Assembly: GCA_029204225.1 (NCBI GenBank)
Contig: CM055094.1
Span: 28,384,107-28,448,106, forward strand
Length of the DNA: 64,000 nucleotides
Direction: 5' to 3'
Origin: Diphasiastrum complanatum
Taxonomy: Eukaryota > Streptophyta > Lycopodiopsida > Lycopodiales > Lycopodiaceae
Position 1 is the first letter of the stretch. Each line of letters starts with the position of its first letter. Shown here in pieces: positions 24,832-35,537 of the stretch. The position numbers were made by a program, and so were the translations under genes. The notes below the pieces were generated by a model that was given only the letters and a program-made list of their open reading frames with translations, was not told the origin of the DNA and did not search any database.

Positions 24832-25042
24832 CCTTTCTAGATGTCCCATGGAGATATATGTACACAAAATCAAACCTCCCCATGGAGATATGTGTACACA
24901 CAATCAAACCTCTTTACGACTCCTTTCTAGATGTCCCATGGAGATATATGTACATAGGAGATATATGTACACAAAATCAAACCTCTTTACGACTCCTTTC
25001 TAGATGTCCCATGGAGATATATGTACACAAAATCAAACCTCT
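24832..25042. repeat. Tandem repeat with 47- to 90-bp units
   Basis: The block CCTTTCTAGATGTCCCATGG followed by AGATATATGTAC and CAAAATCAAACCTC begins at 24,832, 24,922 and 24,995. Inner partial copies (CCCATGGAGATATGTGTACA at 24,879; GGAGATATATGTACAC at 24,957) show stepwise internal duplication. Confidence 0.85.
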
Positions 25043-25044
25043 AA

Positions 25045-25860
25045 CCTCCTAAAGGGCTAGGAGGTTGTCAATATGTGCTTTTTGTAGGGCCAACTAAATA
25101 TTTGACATCTCATGACACATGACTCACAAATTGTATTTTGTCAAGACTTTGAAGAGATCGATCATATACATAGTCAAAGATGCTAGGAAAAGTTTGGTTG
25201 CGCATGTTCTACATATGCTTTTATCTAATTTAGATCAAACATAATTTGTTTATTAATCATAATGAAGTTTGGGAGATTTTTTATTTCGATATTTAACCAA
25301 GAATGTACCATTTTTTCATAAAGTTTTATTAAATGCTATTTTTATTTGTTTGTCACCTTGGTCATGTTTTTGAATCATTCTTATCATCATAACTATCAAC
25401 ATTTTGCTTGGATATGGATATTAATGTTAAATTACAACTTGGTCAAGGAAAACGAAAGAAGACATTGCAACATAGATTGTTGTATGAGGACTAGACTTTG
25501 TCTCGTAGATGATTTAAAAAGACTTTGCCTTGCCCAAACTCATGTGCCTTTATTGGTTAGATTAGGATGTATGTAATATATGATTATACGGCGCCGCTAA
25601 GTTGTTGCAAAATAAAAGAAAAGTGATTAAAAACAATTGTATTAGTAACTTTTAAGTAGACAATGAATAAAAAATCTAGGTAGTTTGGAGGTGTCTTTCT
25701 TGTGAATTACAATATTTAAGTAAGAAAGCCGTCAAATAGTTCAATTTCTAGTTTCATGCTAAAATGTTTATAATCAATCTAGTGGAACTCAGTGAATGTG
25801 TCATGATGATACCTTTCTCTTGTACTTGCACATTATTAAGATGACTAGCATGAAAATTTA
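25045..25860. other. No gene recognised
   Basis: AT-rich. The ORF 25,346-25,576 has no motif I can name. Confidence 0.4.
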
Positions 25861-25866
25861 TTGGAA

Positions 25867-26006
25867 GTGTTAGATATGAGTCTAGAATCTAGGTTCCAAA
25901 TAATAACCAAATAGCAAGTCCTCTAGTAAGTGCCAAGTGTTAGGTTTGAGTCTAACGTTTGTGTTCCAATTGATAACCAAATAACAATTCCTTTAGTAAG
26001 TGGCAA
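25867..26006. repeat. 70-bp direct tandem duplication
   Basis: GTGTTAG.T.TGAGTCTA starts at 25,867 and 25,937. Both units continue to ATAACCAAATA.CAA.TCCT and TAGTAAGTG.CAA. They are about 85% alike by eye. Confidence 0.8.
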
Positions 26007-26619
26007 GTTAGAGAGAACTTCATTTGGTATATGTGAATTCTCCTTTACTTGAGATTAAGAGTTTTTGCTCTATGTAAAATCATCTTCAATTGAGGTCAAG
26101 AGTTTCATTTGAATATGGGCAACAAGTGAGGACACACCAAAGAAAACCTAGATTACGCTTAAAACCAACAAAATTTATACCCTACTAAAATCTAAAAATA
26201 CTCGAAATAGTAAAATGATTTAAAAAGTAGGTAGGTATGCACTTAGCACAACACTTAGAGAGGTTAGTGGCCCTTAGAAGATTTTTCACTTATTAAATAG
26301 ATTTCTGGAATAAGAAAGACGAGCATATGGTTGAGAGATATTGGCCGCGCCCCATGAGAACAAGGTGATTCTATGAGATCTACATCATCCAAAGTGTTGA
26401 CAATTTACACAATCTTTGTGTCTTCACATTGAAGTATTTAATTTCAAAAGGGTGATGACTTAAGGATAGGTAGGACCAAAACTATGTCAAACATAGATTC
26501 CATAAGGTCAATTTTCTAGTGGTGATCCAACTCAACTGAAGTAGATACTCATTTCAAGTATGAGAAAGCAATTCTTGTCCCTAGGTTAGAATGCCAAAGC
26601 GAACGTGAACCAAGCAAAT

Positions 26620-27480
26620 ATTCTAGGGAAGGATGCTTATATTGCCAAATCCCAAGAAGTTATGTATCCTTTTAGCTACGGTATCTCTTAGTGAGGCAGT
26701 TCTAAAAAAAAATGAATGTAAAGGATATTGTGTGACAAAAAGTATGTGTCTAACCTTGATAACTCTCAAAAGGGATATGGTGTGGCCGGAATCCCAACCG
26801 ACCAAGAGAATGAGGAATCGAGAGGAAATTGAAAGAGACAAAGAGAATTCCAAGTGATCTGACCTCATCTAATTGCATGATTAATTACTCTGTGGGGAGT
26901 ATTAAAAGTAAGCACAAGGAGCTCATATATGGAACTATAGAGAGTCAATGAGGATTATGGACATTAGGATTAAAATTATTGATTGGATGTTTAGTAGAGG
27001 GCTCAAGAAAAAGATAACATCATCAACAAAGAGCTAATGGAACAATGTTCCATGTGGGAAAACATGAGAAAGTCTTCTCATTGTATTTGTAGAGTGAATG
27101 AAAGTGGTACAATGAGTACATCGAAAACAAAGAAGAGGGAGTTACTTTGTGGAATACTACAATTCCCTCGAAAAGGGAAAGAGATACAGTCACCATAAAA
27201 TTTGTAGATGAGGTGTAAGAATGAAGGTCTTTTACTAGGGTAACAAAGACGGATGACAAACACATAGTTTAAGCAATCAAAATGGAAATCCCAACCAATA
27301 TAGTCAAAAGCTTTTCTAAGTCTACACAAAGAGCAAAAACTTTTTTGGGGGAGGAGACATGATTATGAATGCCTATCCAAAACATATGGACAGTGTCCAT
27401 GAGGTAACCTCTTTTCACAAAGCCAAGACTACCCAAGAGAGACTATGTAGTAAGCAAATAATGCTGGGGAATTCAAGTGG
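26620..27480 (-). pseudogene. LINE (L1-like) reverse transcriptase remnant
   Basis: On the minus strand about 27,360-27,250 reads CVDLEKAFDYIGWDF when a frame change is allowed, the LINE RT signature (DLxKAFDxVxWxFL). The ORFs 27,329-27,078 and 27,265-27,023 continue the palm and thumb in two frames. Further on, 26,868-26,623 reads YPLHSFFFRTASLRDTVAKR, the region after RT in plant LINEs. There are many stops, and no endonuclease was recognised upstream. This is a dead non-LTR retrotransposon fragment. Confidence 0.75.
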
Positions 27481-27585
27481 TATTCCTTAGTGCATGTGCT
27501 ATGCCTATCGAATCAAACCAGGATGGTGGGTTGAACCACTTGACTGATTCTATTTGATTCTAACTTCAAAGTCATCACAATTGAT

Positions 27586-28040
27586 AGGGTCGATTATGTA
27601 GACCCTCTTCTCCTTCACCCACCTCCAAATTAGTCACCTCCACACGTGGGTGTCTTGCAGCATTAGTTGCAAAACCTGCAGGCATATAATGTCAAAGGAC
27701 CAATTGCAAGTACGAGAGACTAATGAAATGACTATAGTTTATATAGTGTGCTTACTTCTGCTTATTTCCTCCATGAACGCAGGAAGGCGATGATTCCCAT
27801 CCCACGTGTATAGCATCTTGTTTCTTAGAAATCTCCAATTAGTGTTGTGTTCGAGCTCATTCTCAAAATTTGCATTTATATTGCACCATATGGGATCCCA
27901 TTGCAATTTGATCATGGGATCAACATGTCTTTCCTCAGATGTGGGTGTCTTTAAAGAGCAAACAAATTGGCCCTTTTGTCTGACGTAGCCATCCATGGAA
28001 AATTCATTACAAAGTCGCTTGTAACGATCCCCTAGTGGCC
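27586..28040 (-). pseudogene. Partial gene with ParB/sulfiredoxin-like DGNHR motif
   Basis: An uninterrupted minus-strand frame from about 28,040 to 27,739 encodes about 100 residues, including WDPIWCNIN and LYTWDGNHRLPAFMEEISR. DGNHR resembles the DGxHR signature of ParB/Srx-type domains. A GTAAGC donor follows at about 27,759. An acceptor CTGCAG near 27,668 would join in phase to FATNAARHPRVEV and a stop near 27,586, or the locus is simply broken. The N-terminal side is cut by the copia sequence starting at 28,040; the first residues of the apparent ORF (28,041-28,077) are antisense copia. Function unknown. This looks like a captured or truncated host gene. Confidence 0.4.
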
Positions 28041-28349
28041 AATGGTGGTGAGTGTGTGATTGAAGGTATTGGTTCAATTCCTATTTGTCTCTCTACTAAT
28101 AGGAAAACAAGACTTGATGGTGTTCTTTACATTCCTTCACTTTCAAAGAATTTGCTAAGTGTTGGTCAAATGATAGAGAAAGGATACATGGTAAAGTTTG
28201 GTGGTGATGCTTGTTTCATTACAAAGGAAGAAATCTTGGTTGCTAGGGGCAATAGACAAGGCAGACTTTTCAAGCTTGATGCTTTTGTTATGGCTAACAA
28301 AAAAAATGGAAAAGGAGATTGGTCTCAATTTTCCAAAATTCCCTTTTAG
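28040..28349 (+). pseudogene. Copia protease C-terminal part
   Basis: NGGECVIEGIGSIPICLSTN and NLLSVGQMIEKGYMVKF match the 39,610 copy (NDGECAIKGIGTIPISLSTN; NLLSVSQMLSKGLKVEF) in order and spacing. The catalytic DSGAS part would lie upstream of the truncation point and is missing. Confidence 0.8.
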
Positions 28350-29762
28350 CATCAATAAGATTGGTGGATCTTATGCAAAGTCTAAAAAGCTTCCTTATGC
28401 TAGATCTAGGTCAAGACCTAATATGCTTCTTGGAGATGTTCATCTTTGTGCTAACTTGGCTAGTCTTGAGGATAATGATGGTGTTTCAAAGGTTATTCAT
28501 GGCAAGTGCAAGCATGCAAAAGGTAAGGAAAGAGCTAACTTCATCAATGGAGGTGAAGGGTCTTCCTTGGAAAAGATTGTTGTTAATGATTTCTTTGATC
28601 ATATGGAAAAAGATGTTGCTAGGTGCATGCATGAAGGAGGTGGTTCTTCTACATTCTTTTGTGATGTGTCCAAGAAAGTCATTTTTCCAGCAAGTGGAGT
28701 CACATGTCTTCATAAAGAGAGTAGATCAAATGGTTCTATCAAGAGACTTGGTGAGGGAGATAGTCACAAGTCAAGAAGAAGAGAAGTATGTGAAGAGTTC
28801 AAAGTAGGATGTACTTTGAATGATGTCATTGTGAATGATAGTGAGGAAGAATCATTATCATATGAGTGATTACCTAAAACATTGAGTAGAAGTTCTTGTT
28901 TGAAAAAAGAGAGTACTTCAATCATCCTTATGTTGAAGGTACTAATCATTTTTTTCATGGCTTCTAATGTTTTTGAGGTTTCTACTTCTTATGATGCAAT
29001 CATTAAGAGGGAGTCTTATGAAGGAAAGAGCAATGGAAGATTGGTTCTTGGGAAGATCCAAGGCATGGATCTCACATCTCTTCATCAACTCAAAGGATTC
29101 TATGATTGTGAATTGATCAATCATGATCGAGATGGCAAAAGGTAGGTTGGAGAAGACTACATGGAGCAAATGGAGAGGCAATTTCTTCAAGGCAAGGGAT
29201 ATCTCATTGGTGAGCTTATTGAGGTTTGTTATGGACTCAAGAAGGATGAATTTATTAGGTTTGATACTCATCTTCACTTACTCTACTTCATGTTGGATGG
29301 AAAGTTTGGAATCTATCTTTTGATTTATGATGGTGACATTGGTGACATTGTTTTCACTAACCTTTATGGAAGATCGAGATCAAGCATTGATGAGATCTTG
29401 TTGGATCTAGATCATATGTTTGAGAGGGAGTATTTCCAGAGGTCCAGGTCTGAAGATATTCATGTCTTTGATATCCTTGATGTTCAAGAGAAAGGTAAGC
29501 AAGTGGAAGCGACTCACTTTGCTTTACTCACATGTTTTGAAGAATCTTCTTGTGTAGATGGTGCTATGCAAGTGGATATTGGTTCTCATGCTTTTCATAT
29601 TGAAAAAGCAGGTAATATATTTGGAAAACAAAGTTTGTTTAATGACTTTGATGGTCATGTTGATGATCAAGAGGTTGGTCTCAAAGGGCTTCAACAACAC
29701 AAAAGGAAAGGTGGCAATTTGGAGCTAGTCAAGAGCATCAAAGAAGGTCATTTGACAAAGAT
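28350..29762 (+). pseudogene. Divergent pol-derived region lacking catalytic RT residues
   Basis: The reading 28,350-28,869 shows YARSRSR near the position of integrase YTRSISR but then no DDE motif. From 29,161 the ORF 29,161-29,826 has YMEQMERQFLQGKGYLIGEL and VCYGLKKDEF, recognisable as RT (VYxEQPxGF..., ALYGLKQAP). Where YVDD should be it reads LLIYDGDIGDIVFTN. After RT it runs into GAMQVD, LFNDFDGHVDDQEVGLKGLQ and GNLELVKSIK. The last 21 codons of that ORF come from the nested LTR. The element could not move on its own. Confidence 0.65.
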
Positions 29763-30036
29763 TGTGAAGTTTTTAGCATGTGTGAACTTCACCACACACC
29801 TACAGGATCTTACTGAGGTGTTGTGATTGCACAAGATTGATCAAAGAATAGTATGCTTGAAAAATCTAAGGCAAGAGCACAATGGCATACATCTGATGAA
29901 AAAATCTAACTCTTCACTATGAGAAATGAATGTCAAAAATAATTCTAAGTGTTCAATATGGGAAAAAGAGGTGGAAATTATCATGGATATGACCCCAAAC
30001 TTGAGATAGGAAGATAATATTTTAATAATCTTCACA
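29763..30036 (-). repeat. 3' LTR (internally deleted, 274 bp)
   Basis: It matches the right LTR at both ends. The match breaks after GGGAAAAAGAG and resumes at GTGGAAATTATCATGG, so the middle is deleted. Confidence 0.9.
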
Positions 30037-30046
30037 CTCCTTCTTA
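30037..30046 (-). other. Polypurine tract
   Basis: The minus strand reads AAGAAGGAG directly before the TG of the 3' LTR. Confidence 0.75.
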
Positions 30047-30050
30047 AAAT

Positions 30051-30839
30051 TTATGTTCCTATCAACATAGATTTCGAAATTAGGCCAAGGTTAGACCTCA
30101 TCTTCATAAAAACATTCTTGAGTAGAGGCTTGGTGAGAAGATCTGCAACACAATCTGAAGATGAAACATGCTCCAATGAGATCTCTCTTCCAATGGCTTT
30201 TTCTCTTACAAAATGATGAGCCACTTCAATATGCTTGCTCCTTGCATGAAAGACTGAATTATTTGCAAGAGCCTGAGCAGAAATGTTATCATTCTTGATA
30301 ATTGGTAAATCTTCATCTGCATAACACTTAAGTTCCAAAAGTAGCCTTTTGATCCTTAAAACCTCCTTTGTTGTGGTTGTAAGAGATTTGTATTCAGCTT
30401 CACAGGATGATAAGGAAATAATTGCTTGCTTCTTTGATAGCCAAGAAACCAAATTTCCTCCAAGAAATATGGTGTAAGCACTTGTGGATTTTCTATCCAA
30501 CCTGTCTCCTGCAAAATCTGAATCTTAAAAAGCAATCAAAGTCAGATCTTCTCCTTCATAGTATAGTCCATAATCCAAGGTAGAAGATATATACCTCAAG
30601 ACTCTTTTAGCCAACTTCCAATGATATAACTTTGGATCTTGCATGTGTTGACTTAGCTTATGAACGCAAAAGCTTAGATCAGACCTAGTCACTGTTAACC
30701 AAATAAGTGAGCCAATAAGACTCCTATAAAGAGTGATGTCCTCAAAGGATTTTTCATCATCTTTAATAGGAACTTTTTTAGTGTGCTCCATAGGTGTATC
30801 TATGCCTTTACAGTTCTCTATATGAAATTTCCTGAGCAT
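30051..30839 (-). pseudogene. Copia RT C-terminus and RNase H
   Basis: 30,839-30,525 carries YRSLIGSLIWLTVTRSDLSF and WKLAKRVLRYISSTLDYGL. A stop at 30,525 is followed by 30,500-30,051: DRKSTSAYTIFLGG, VSWLSKKQAIISLSSCEAEY, ARSKHIEVAHHFVRE, VADLLTKPL. The RNase H acidic residues in EAEY and DRKSTS contexts are present. It ends just before the polypurine tract. Confidence 0.9.
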
Positions 30840-31320
30840 GGAAAGTGCATATCTACTTTAGCTTATAAATGCATGACCTTTCCAAAAATCTATTTCAAGG
30901 CCTAGAATATAGTGAAGAACTCCTAAGTCCCGCATTTTAAACTCAGTACCAAGTGCATGCTTAGTTTCTTCAACTAACTTCTCACTGTTTCCACAAAGTA
31001 TGATATCATCTACATAGATGAGAAGAATAATTACAAAGTTATCTACAAACTTCTAATACAGAGAAGGGTCATATTCACTTGGGACAAAATTCGAGTGATA
31101 TGAGATAAGAATTGAGCCTTGAATACCAAGACCTTGGTGTCTGTTTCAGTCCATACAGACTTTTGAACAAAAGACAAGCTTTTGATTCATCACCTTCCTT
31201 CACAAAACCTGGAGGTTGCTCCACATAAATCTCCTCCTCAAGGTAACCATTGAGAAATGCATTAGAAACATCAAACTGGAACATACTCCATTTGTGAAAA
31301 CATGCAAGAGAGATGAGTAT
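30840..31320 (-). pseudogene. Copia reverse transcriptase, central part
   Basis: 31,284-31,075 reads MFQFDVSNAFLNGYLEEEIY, then EQPPGFV and LYGLKQTPRSWYSRL. After a frame change IYVDDI at 31,005-31,016 is the intact catalytic YVDD box, flanked by ILL and ILCGNSEK. Stops at 31,075 and about 30,855 break the frame. Confidence 0.88.
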
Positions 31321-32571
31321 TCAAATTGTTACCATCTTTGCAACTGGTGCAAAGGTATCTTCATAATCAAGACCTTTAATTTGAGAGTAGCCTTTAGCAC
31401 AAAGTCTTGCTTTATACTTATTGATAGATCCATCATGATTATACTTGATTCTAAATACCCACTTACATCCGATCACATGCATGTTGTTTGGTGGCTCCAC
31501 AAGCTCCCATGTGTTATTTGACATCAAGGCTTCAAATTCTTGGTTCATTGCTTCAACCCACTCCTTGGATTCAAAAGCTTCTTGGACATCCTTAGGCTCT
31601 TCATCTGATATAAAAAGTGCATGATAGGAAGTTTCACCTTCCACTTGCCTTCCTTCTTCATCATATGTGAGCCTCCTTGGCTCAGATCTTGCTCGTGTAG
31701 ATCTTCTTGGTGTGATAGCTTGAATCTGCTCCTCCTCAAGCCTCGGCCTCACCTCTTCTTGAACAGCATCAAGATTGATGATTGATCTTGCATGAGTCTC
31801 TTTGATCTGAACATCATCCAAGTTAAATTTTTGATCTTCATGGAAGACCACGTCTCTACTAAGAACATTTTTGTCAGTAGAGGGCAAATAAATCTTGTAT
31901 GCTTTTTTAGTAGATGCATAACTTACAAAAATTCCTTTTACTACACTAGGATCTTCCTTTTTCCTAGTTTCTAGAGGTACATGCACAAAGCATACACAGC
32001 CAAAAATCCTAAGATGATCTACCTTAGGCTTTTTCTTATACAACATCTCAAATGGTGTCTTTCCTCTTATTGCAAGATTTGGAAGCCTATTACAGAGATA
32101 GTTTGCACATGCAACTGCCTCTCCCCAAAATTCTTTAGGCAGAGAAGCTTCCAAGCTAATGGCTTTTGCACATTCACACAAAGTTCTATTTTTTCTCTCA
32201 GCAACTCCATTTTGCTGAGGAATATATGAACAAGAAAACTCTCTTTGAATACCCTCTCTCTCACAAAAGTCTTTAAACTTATTGGAAGTGTATTCCCCTC
32301 CACTATCACTTCTTAAAGCTTTTATCTTGAAAGGAGACTGCTTCTCTACATAAGCTTTAAAAGTAAGAAAAACATCATAAACCATGGCTTTTGAAGACAA
32401 CATATAGATCCAAGAATGTCTTGTATAATCATCTACAAAAGAGACAAAGCCGTTGGCTCCTCCTTTGCTCTTAGTTGATGAGAAATGGACATATGAGTGT
32501 ACAAGTTCAAATGGTTGCTTTGTCTTGATAGTTGATCTAGGAAAAGGCCTTATGTGTGACTTTGCCAGCAC
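31321..32571 (-). pseudogene. Copia integrase and start of reverse transcriptase
   Basis: This 416-residue frame starts inside the HHCC region (SHIRPFPRST). The integrase core has HSYVHF where HSD is expected, so the first catalytic Asp is Tyr. SDSGGEY supplies the second Asp and QQNGVAERKN the Glu. The GKTPFEMLY, FGCVCFVHVP and KAYKIYLPSTDK segments follow. RT begins with WVEAMNQEFEALMSNNTWEL and GCKWVFRIKYNHDGSINKYK, then TFAPVAKM, and ends in a stop at 31,321. Long open coding with a lost catalytic residue points to fairly recent inactivation. Confidence 0.9.
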
Positions 32572-32809
32572 ACAAGCTTCACAAGGTAGAAGCTCCTTTG
32601 ACAGTGTCTTTGGTAGACCAACAACTTTCCTTCTTTGACCATAGATTGCATGGCTAAATTGGGATGACCCAATCTCTTATGCCACAGATCCTCCTGTAGA
32701 ACCTTGGTCTCATAAGCAATATTTGAAATGGTAGCACTCTCCCTAGAATCTAGTTTTTACAACTTACCAATTCTAGATCCTCTAGCAATAACTTCATTTT
32801 CTCTTGAAA

Positions 32810-33105
32810 TTATACACTTGTCAACTTATACTTGACATCCGATCCACTATCAAACAACTGTCCTACACTAATGAGATTCTTAGTCAATTTAGGTACATAC
32901 AGTACATCATGTAAGCAAAAAGATTTTGATGATGATGCATGTAATGGAATGCTACCTATTCCTTCAATCCTACACTCTACATCATTAGGAGTATAGATTG
33001 ACCTTTTTGCACCTAGATATGGCATGAGATTAGTGAAAAAGTTCCTAGAACTAGACATGTGGGAACTAGCCCCACTATCTATCCACCAGACTTCTTCATT
33101 CTTAA
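32810..33105 (-). pseudogene. Copia protease
   Basis: WWIDSGASSHMS (about 33,096-33,061) is the intact DSGAS active site. A frame change then leads to 33,058-32,810 with GIGSIPLHASSS, LHDVLYVPKLTKNLISVGQL, typical of copia PR. The original role was to process Gag-Pol. Confidence 0.85.
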
Positions 33106-33504
33106 AGGGAAAGATGAAAAAGTAGACATCATTAATGAATCCTCTCTTTCACTCTCTACACCCTCACACTCATCCTCATTAGTAAGGTTAGCTTGCTTAG
33201 ATTGGTTCTTCTTCTTGAAACAGTTTGATGCATAATGTCCTTTCTTTCCACAGAAAAAATAATTAATCTTTGACAGCTTCTTCTTGCCACTAGATGTTGC
33301 ACCTTGTGAGGACTGATCCTCACCACCTTCTTTGGCTTTGTCCTTCTTGAAGTGTTGTTGTCCTGTGCCCTTGCCTCTTGACTTGTCTCTGATGAAGAGT
33401 GCTTTGTCATCTCCACCATCTTTCAATGAAAGTCTATTGATCCTCAGCATCTTGTTCTCTTGCCTGCTTTCTTTAGCAATGAGAACACCTTGCAGCGTCT
33501 CCAA
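33079..33504 (-). pseudogene. Copia gag C-terminus with zinc knuckle
   Basis: After LETLQGVLIAKESR a Lys/Gly-rich segment leads to YFFCGKKGHYASNC. The CX2CX4HX4C knuckle has Tyr for the first Cys, so zinc and RNA binding is probably lost. An acidic segment and the protease follow. Confidence 0.85.
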
Positions 33505-33534
33505 GGATGGAAGATCCTCTCTGACAGCATAAGT

Positions 33535-34029
33535 CTACATAATATTGTCATACTCATCTCTAAGTCCATTTAGGAATACTTGAACAAGTTCAATGTTCTT
33601 AAGAGCATCACTAATACCAGCTAACTCTTGATGAAGATCCTTAACTCTCATGACATATGATGAAGCCCTCTCATCTACTCTCTGATAACTTAAAAATATT
33701 TGGTTTCTAAGTGTAAGCAATCTAGAAGTATTTTTGATTTCATAGATTGTTTTTAGAGTATCCCAAGCTTCCTTGACAGTGGTGCATGTACTAATCTCTC
33801 TTAATACTTCATTAGTAACATTCATTTTTATAAAATGAAGGGCAATTCTGGTTCTTTTGTGGAATGCTGCAGCTTCATTAGGTGCAGTAGGTTCTTCTTC
33901 AGCTCCACTCACAATATCCATTACATCATGTAGAATCAACAATGATTCCATTCCAATCTTCCACATTGCATAATTGGAAGATGTTAATCTCTCACTGTGC
34001 TCTAATAAATGTGAACCGGATGAAGACAT
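33535..34029 (-). pseudogene. Copia gag, N-terminal part (UBN2/retrotran_gag type)
   Basis: It starts at ATG 34,029 with MSSSGSHLLEHSERLTSSNY, then WKIGMESLL, the copia gag opening (LTxSNYxxWKxxMExLL). It continues with ALHFIKMNVTNEV, EAWDTLKTIY, LLTLRNQIF and ELVQVFLNGL, the capsid-like core. An in-frame stop at 33,535 interrupts it; coding resumes in 33,504-33,079. Gag builds the cytoplasmic virus-like particle. Confidence 0.88.
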
Positions 34030-34790
34030 CTTCTTGGTGAGAAATTCTAGTAATGATAAAAAATGGATTTGAAATAATGTTGCTTGCTATCTCAATCTAG
34101 GATCTAACACAGATGTTGATCCACCATATGAAATCTAGCAGCAGATGTGAGAAAAAATTCTCAATACTAAAAATCAATCTATCTTGAATTTTTATCTTGC
34201 TTCAGTCACAAAAGAAGAAGCACATGCAAGCAAGAAGTCTATCTCTCCCACGAGTTTCAATGTACTGATAAACTCTCTAGGAACTTACTTTCAACTCAAA
34301 CACAATAATATGTGTGAAATGAAAAGTCTAAGACCTCAGAACACTCACTTCTATCCAATCCTACTTCATTGACAGTGAAAATTGATGAAAATGGTGAAAA
34401 AGACAGATGTGTACTCACTTTGGCATATCCCATGAGTTGAGTACCCTCTCAAACTCTCTGATTGCCTAAAACTCCTCTAAAAACAAATCAAATTGATTTA
34501 GAAACAAAAGCAACACATTCTACTCTCCAATACCTATCCAACAAGCTATAGAACATCAAATTTGGATCATTCCTTGAGAAGTAGCACTCATTACTGAGGG
34601 TTGATTTCACACGTGTGAGCTCTCTGTCGTATAGAGCTCTGCTGGATCAGATCAACCTTGATTTGATCCACTTATGATCCACCGATTGCTTGTTTATCAA
34701 CGAGTTTGAATCCTTCTCCAAAATCCAAGTTCTTGCAAGCAAAAATACTGATGATCTGATGTATACACCCTCACCTCTTCAAAGCATGAA

Positions 34791-34802
34791 TCTTTGATAC
34801 CA
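34791..34802 (-). other. Primer-binding site (tRNA-iMet type)
   Basis: The reverse complement TGGTATCAAAGA abuts the LTR. It differs from TGGTATCAGAGC at two positions. Confidence 0.8.
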
Positions 34803-35532
34803 TGTGAAGTTTTTAGCACGTGTGAACTTCACCACACACCCTACAGGATCTTATCGAGGTGTTGTGATTGCACAAGACTGATCAAAGAACAGTATGCTTG
34901 AAAAATCTAAGGCTCTGGCACAATGGCATACATCTGATGAAAAAATCTAACTCTTCACTATGAGAAATGAATGTCAGAAATAATTCTAAGTGTTCAGTAT
35001 GGGAAAAAGAGACTGCTCTCGGGTAGAGAGAGAAAATCATACATACAAAACTCGAGTAGAGAGAGAATGAGTCCAAAACACCAAAATCTCAATATTCACA
35101 ATATGGCAAAACATGCCCAGCTTTCCCTACATGAGAGAGACTCGAATTCCTATAGTGGAGTTGCATGGAAAGTCCACTTAACTGAACTAATTCACCTACC
35201 AGAGATCCACATGTGTAACTGCATGCATGTATGGTGCATGTATTGCATGTCAACTCATAAAATTGCTTAGACATGTGTAGATCACATAAACTACTTTGCA
35301 TGTTGCATGCACTGATTGCATGTGGCTTGCATGCATACAGTAAGACTTTGCATGCTATCAAAACATCTACATGTCATTATAATTGAACCTATCTAACTCA
35401 AATCTGAGCTACACTAGAAGGATATGTGCTCAATTCACACTCCTTATATGTACAACATGAAATCTAGTGGAAATTATCATGGACATGACCCCAAACTCGA
35501 GATAGGAAGATAATATTTTAATAATCTTCACA
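34803..35532 (-). repeat. 5' LTR (730 bp)
   Basis: TGTGAAGTTTTTAGCACG to TAATCTTCACA. It includes a cluster of CATGCA/GCATGC words at 35,219-35,360. Confidence 0.92.
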
Positions 35533-35537
35533 AAGAT

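Larger units (their letters stand above)
29763..35532 (-). mobile_element. Near full-length Ty1/copia retrotransposon with 5-bp TSD
   Basis: LTRs lie at 34,803-35,532 (5' on the minus strand) and 29,763-30,036 (3'). Both start TGTGAAG and end CTTCACA. AAGAT flanks the element on both sides (29,758-29,762 and 35,533-35,537), a perfect target duplication. Between them lie PBS, gag, PR, IN, RT and RNase H in copia order, and a polypurine tract. The left LTR lacks about 456 bp present in the right one. Confidence 0.93.

Noticed and set aside
24832-25042. Spaced repeats resembling a CRISPR array
   Set aside because: Plant nuclear DNA, unequal spacers that are themselves repeat pieces; a minisatellite explains it.
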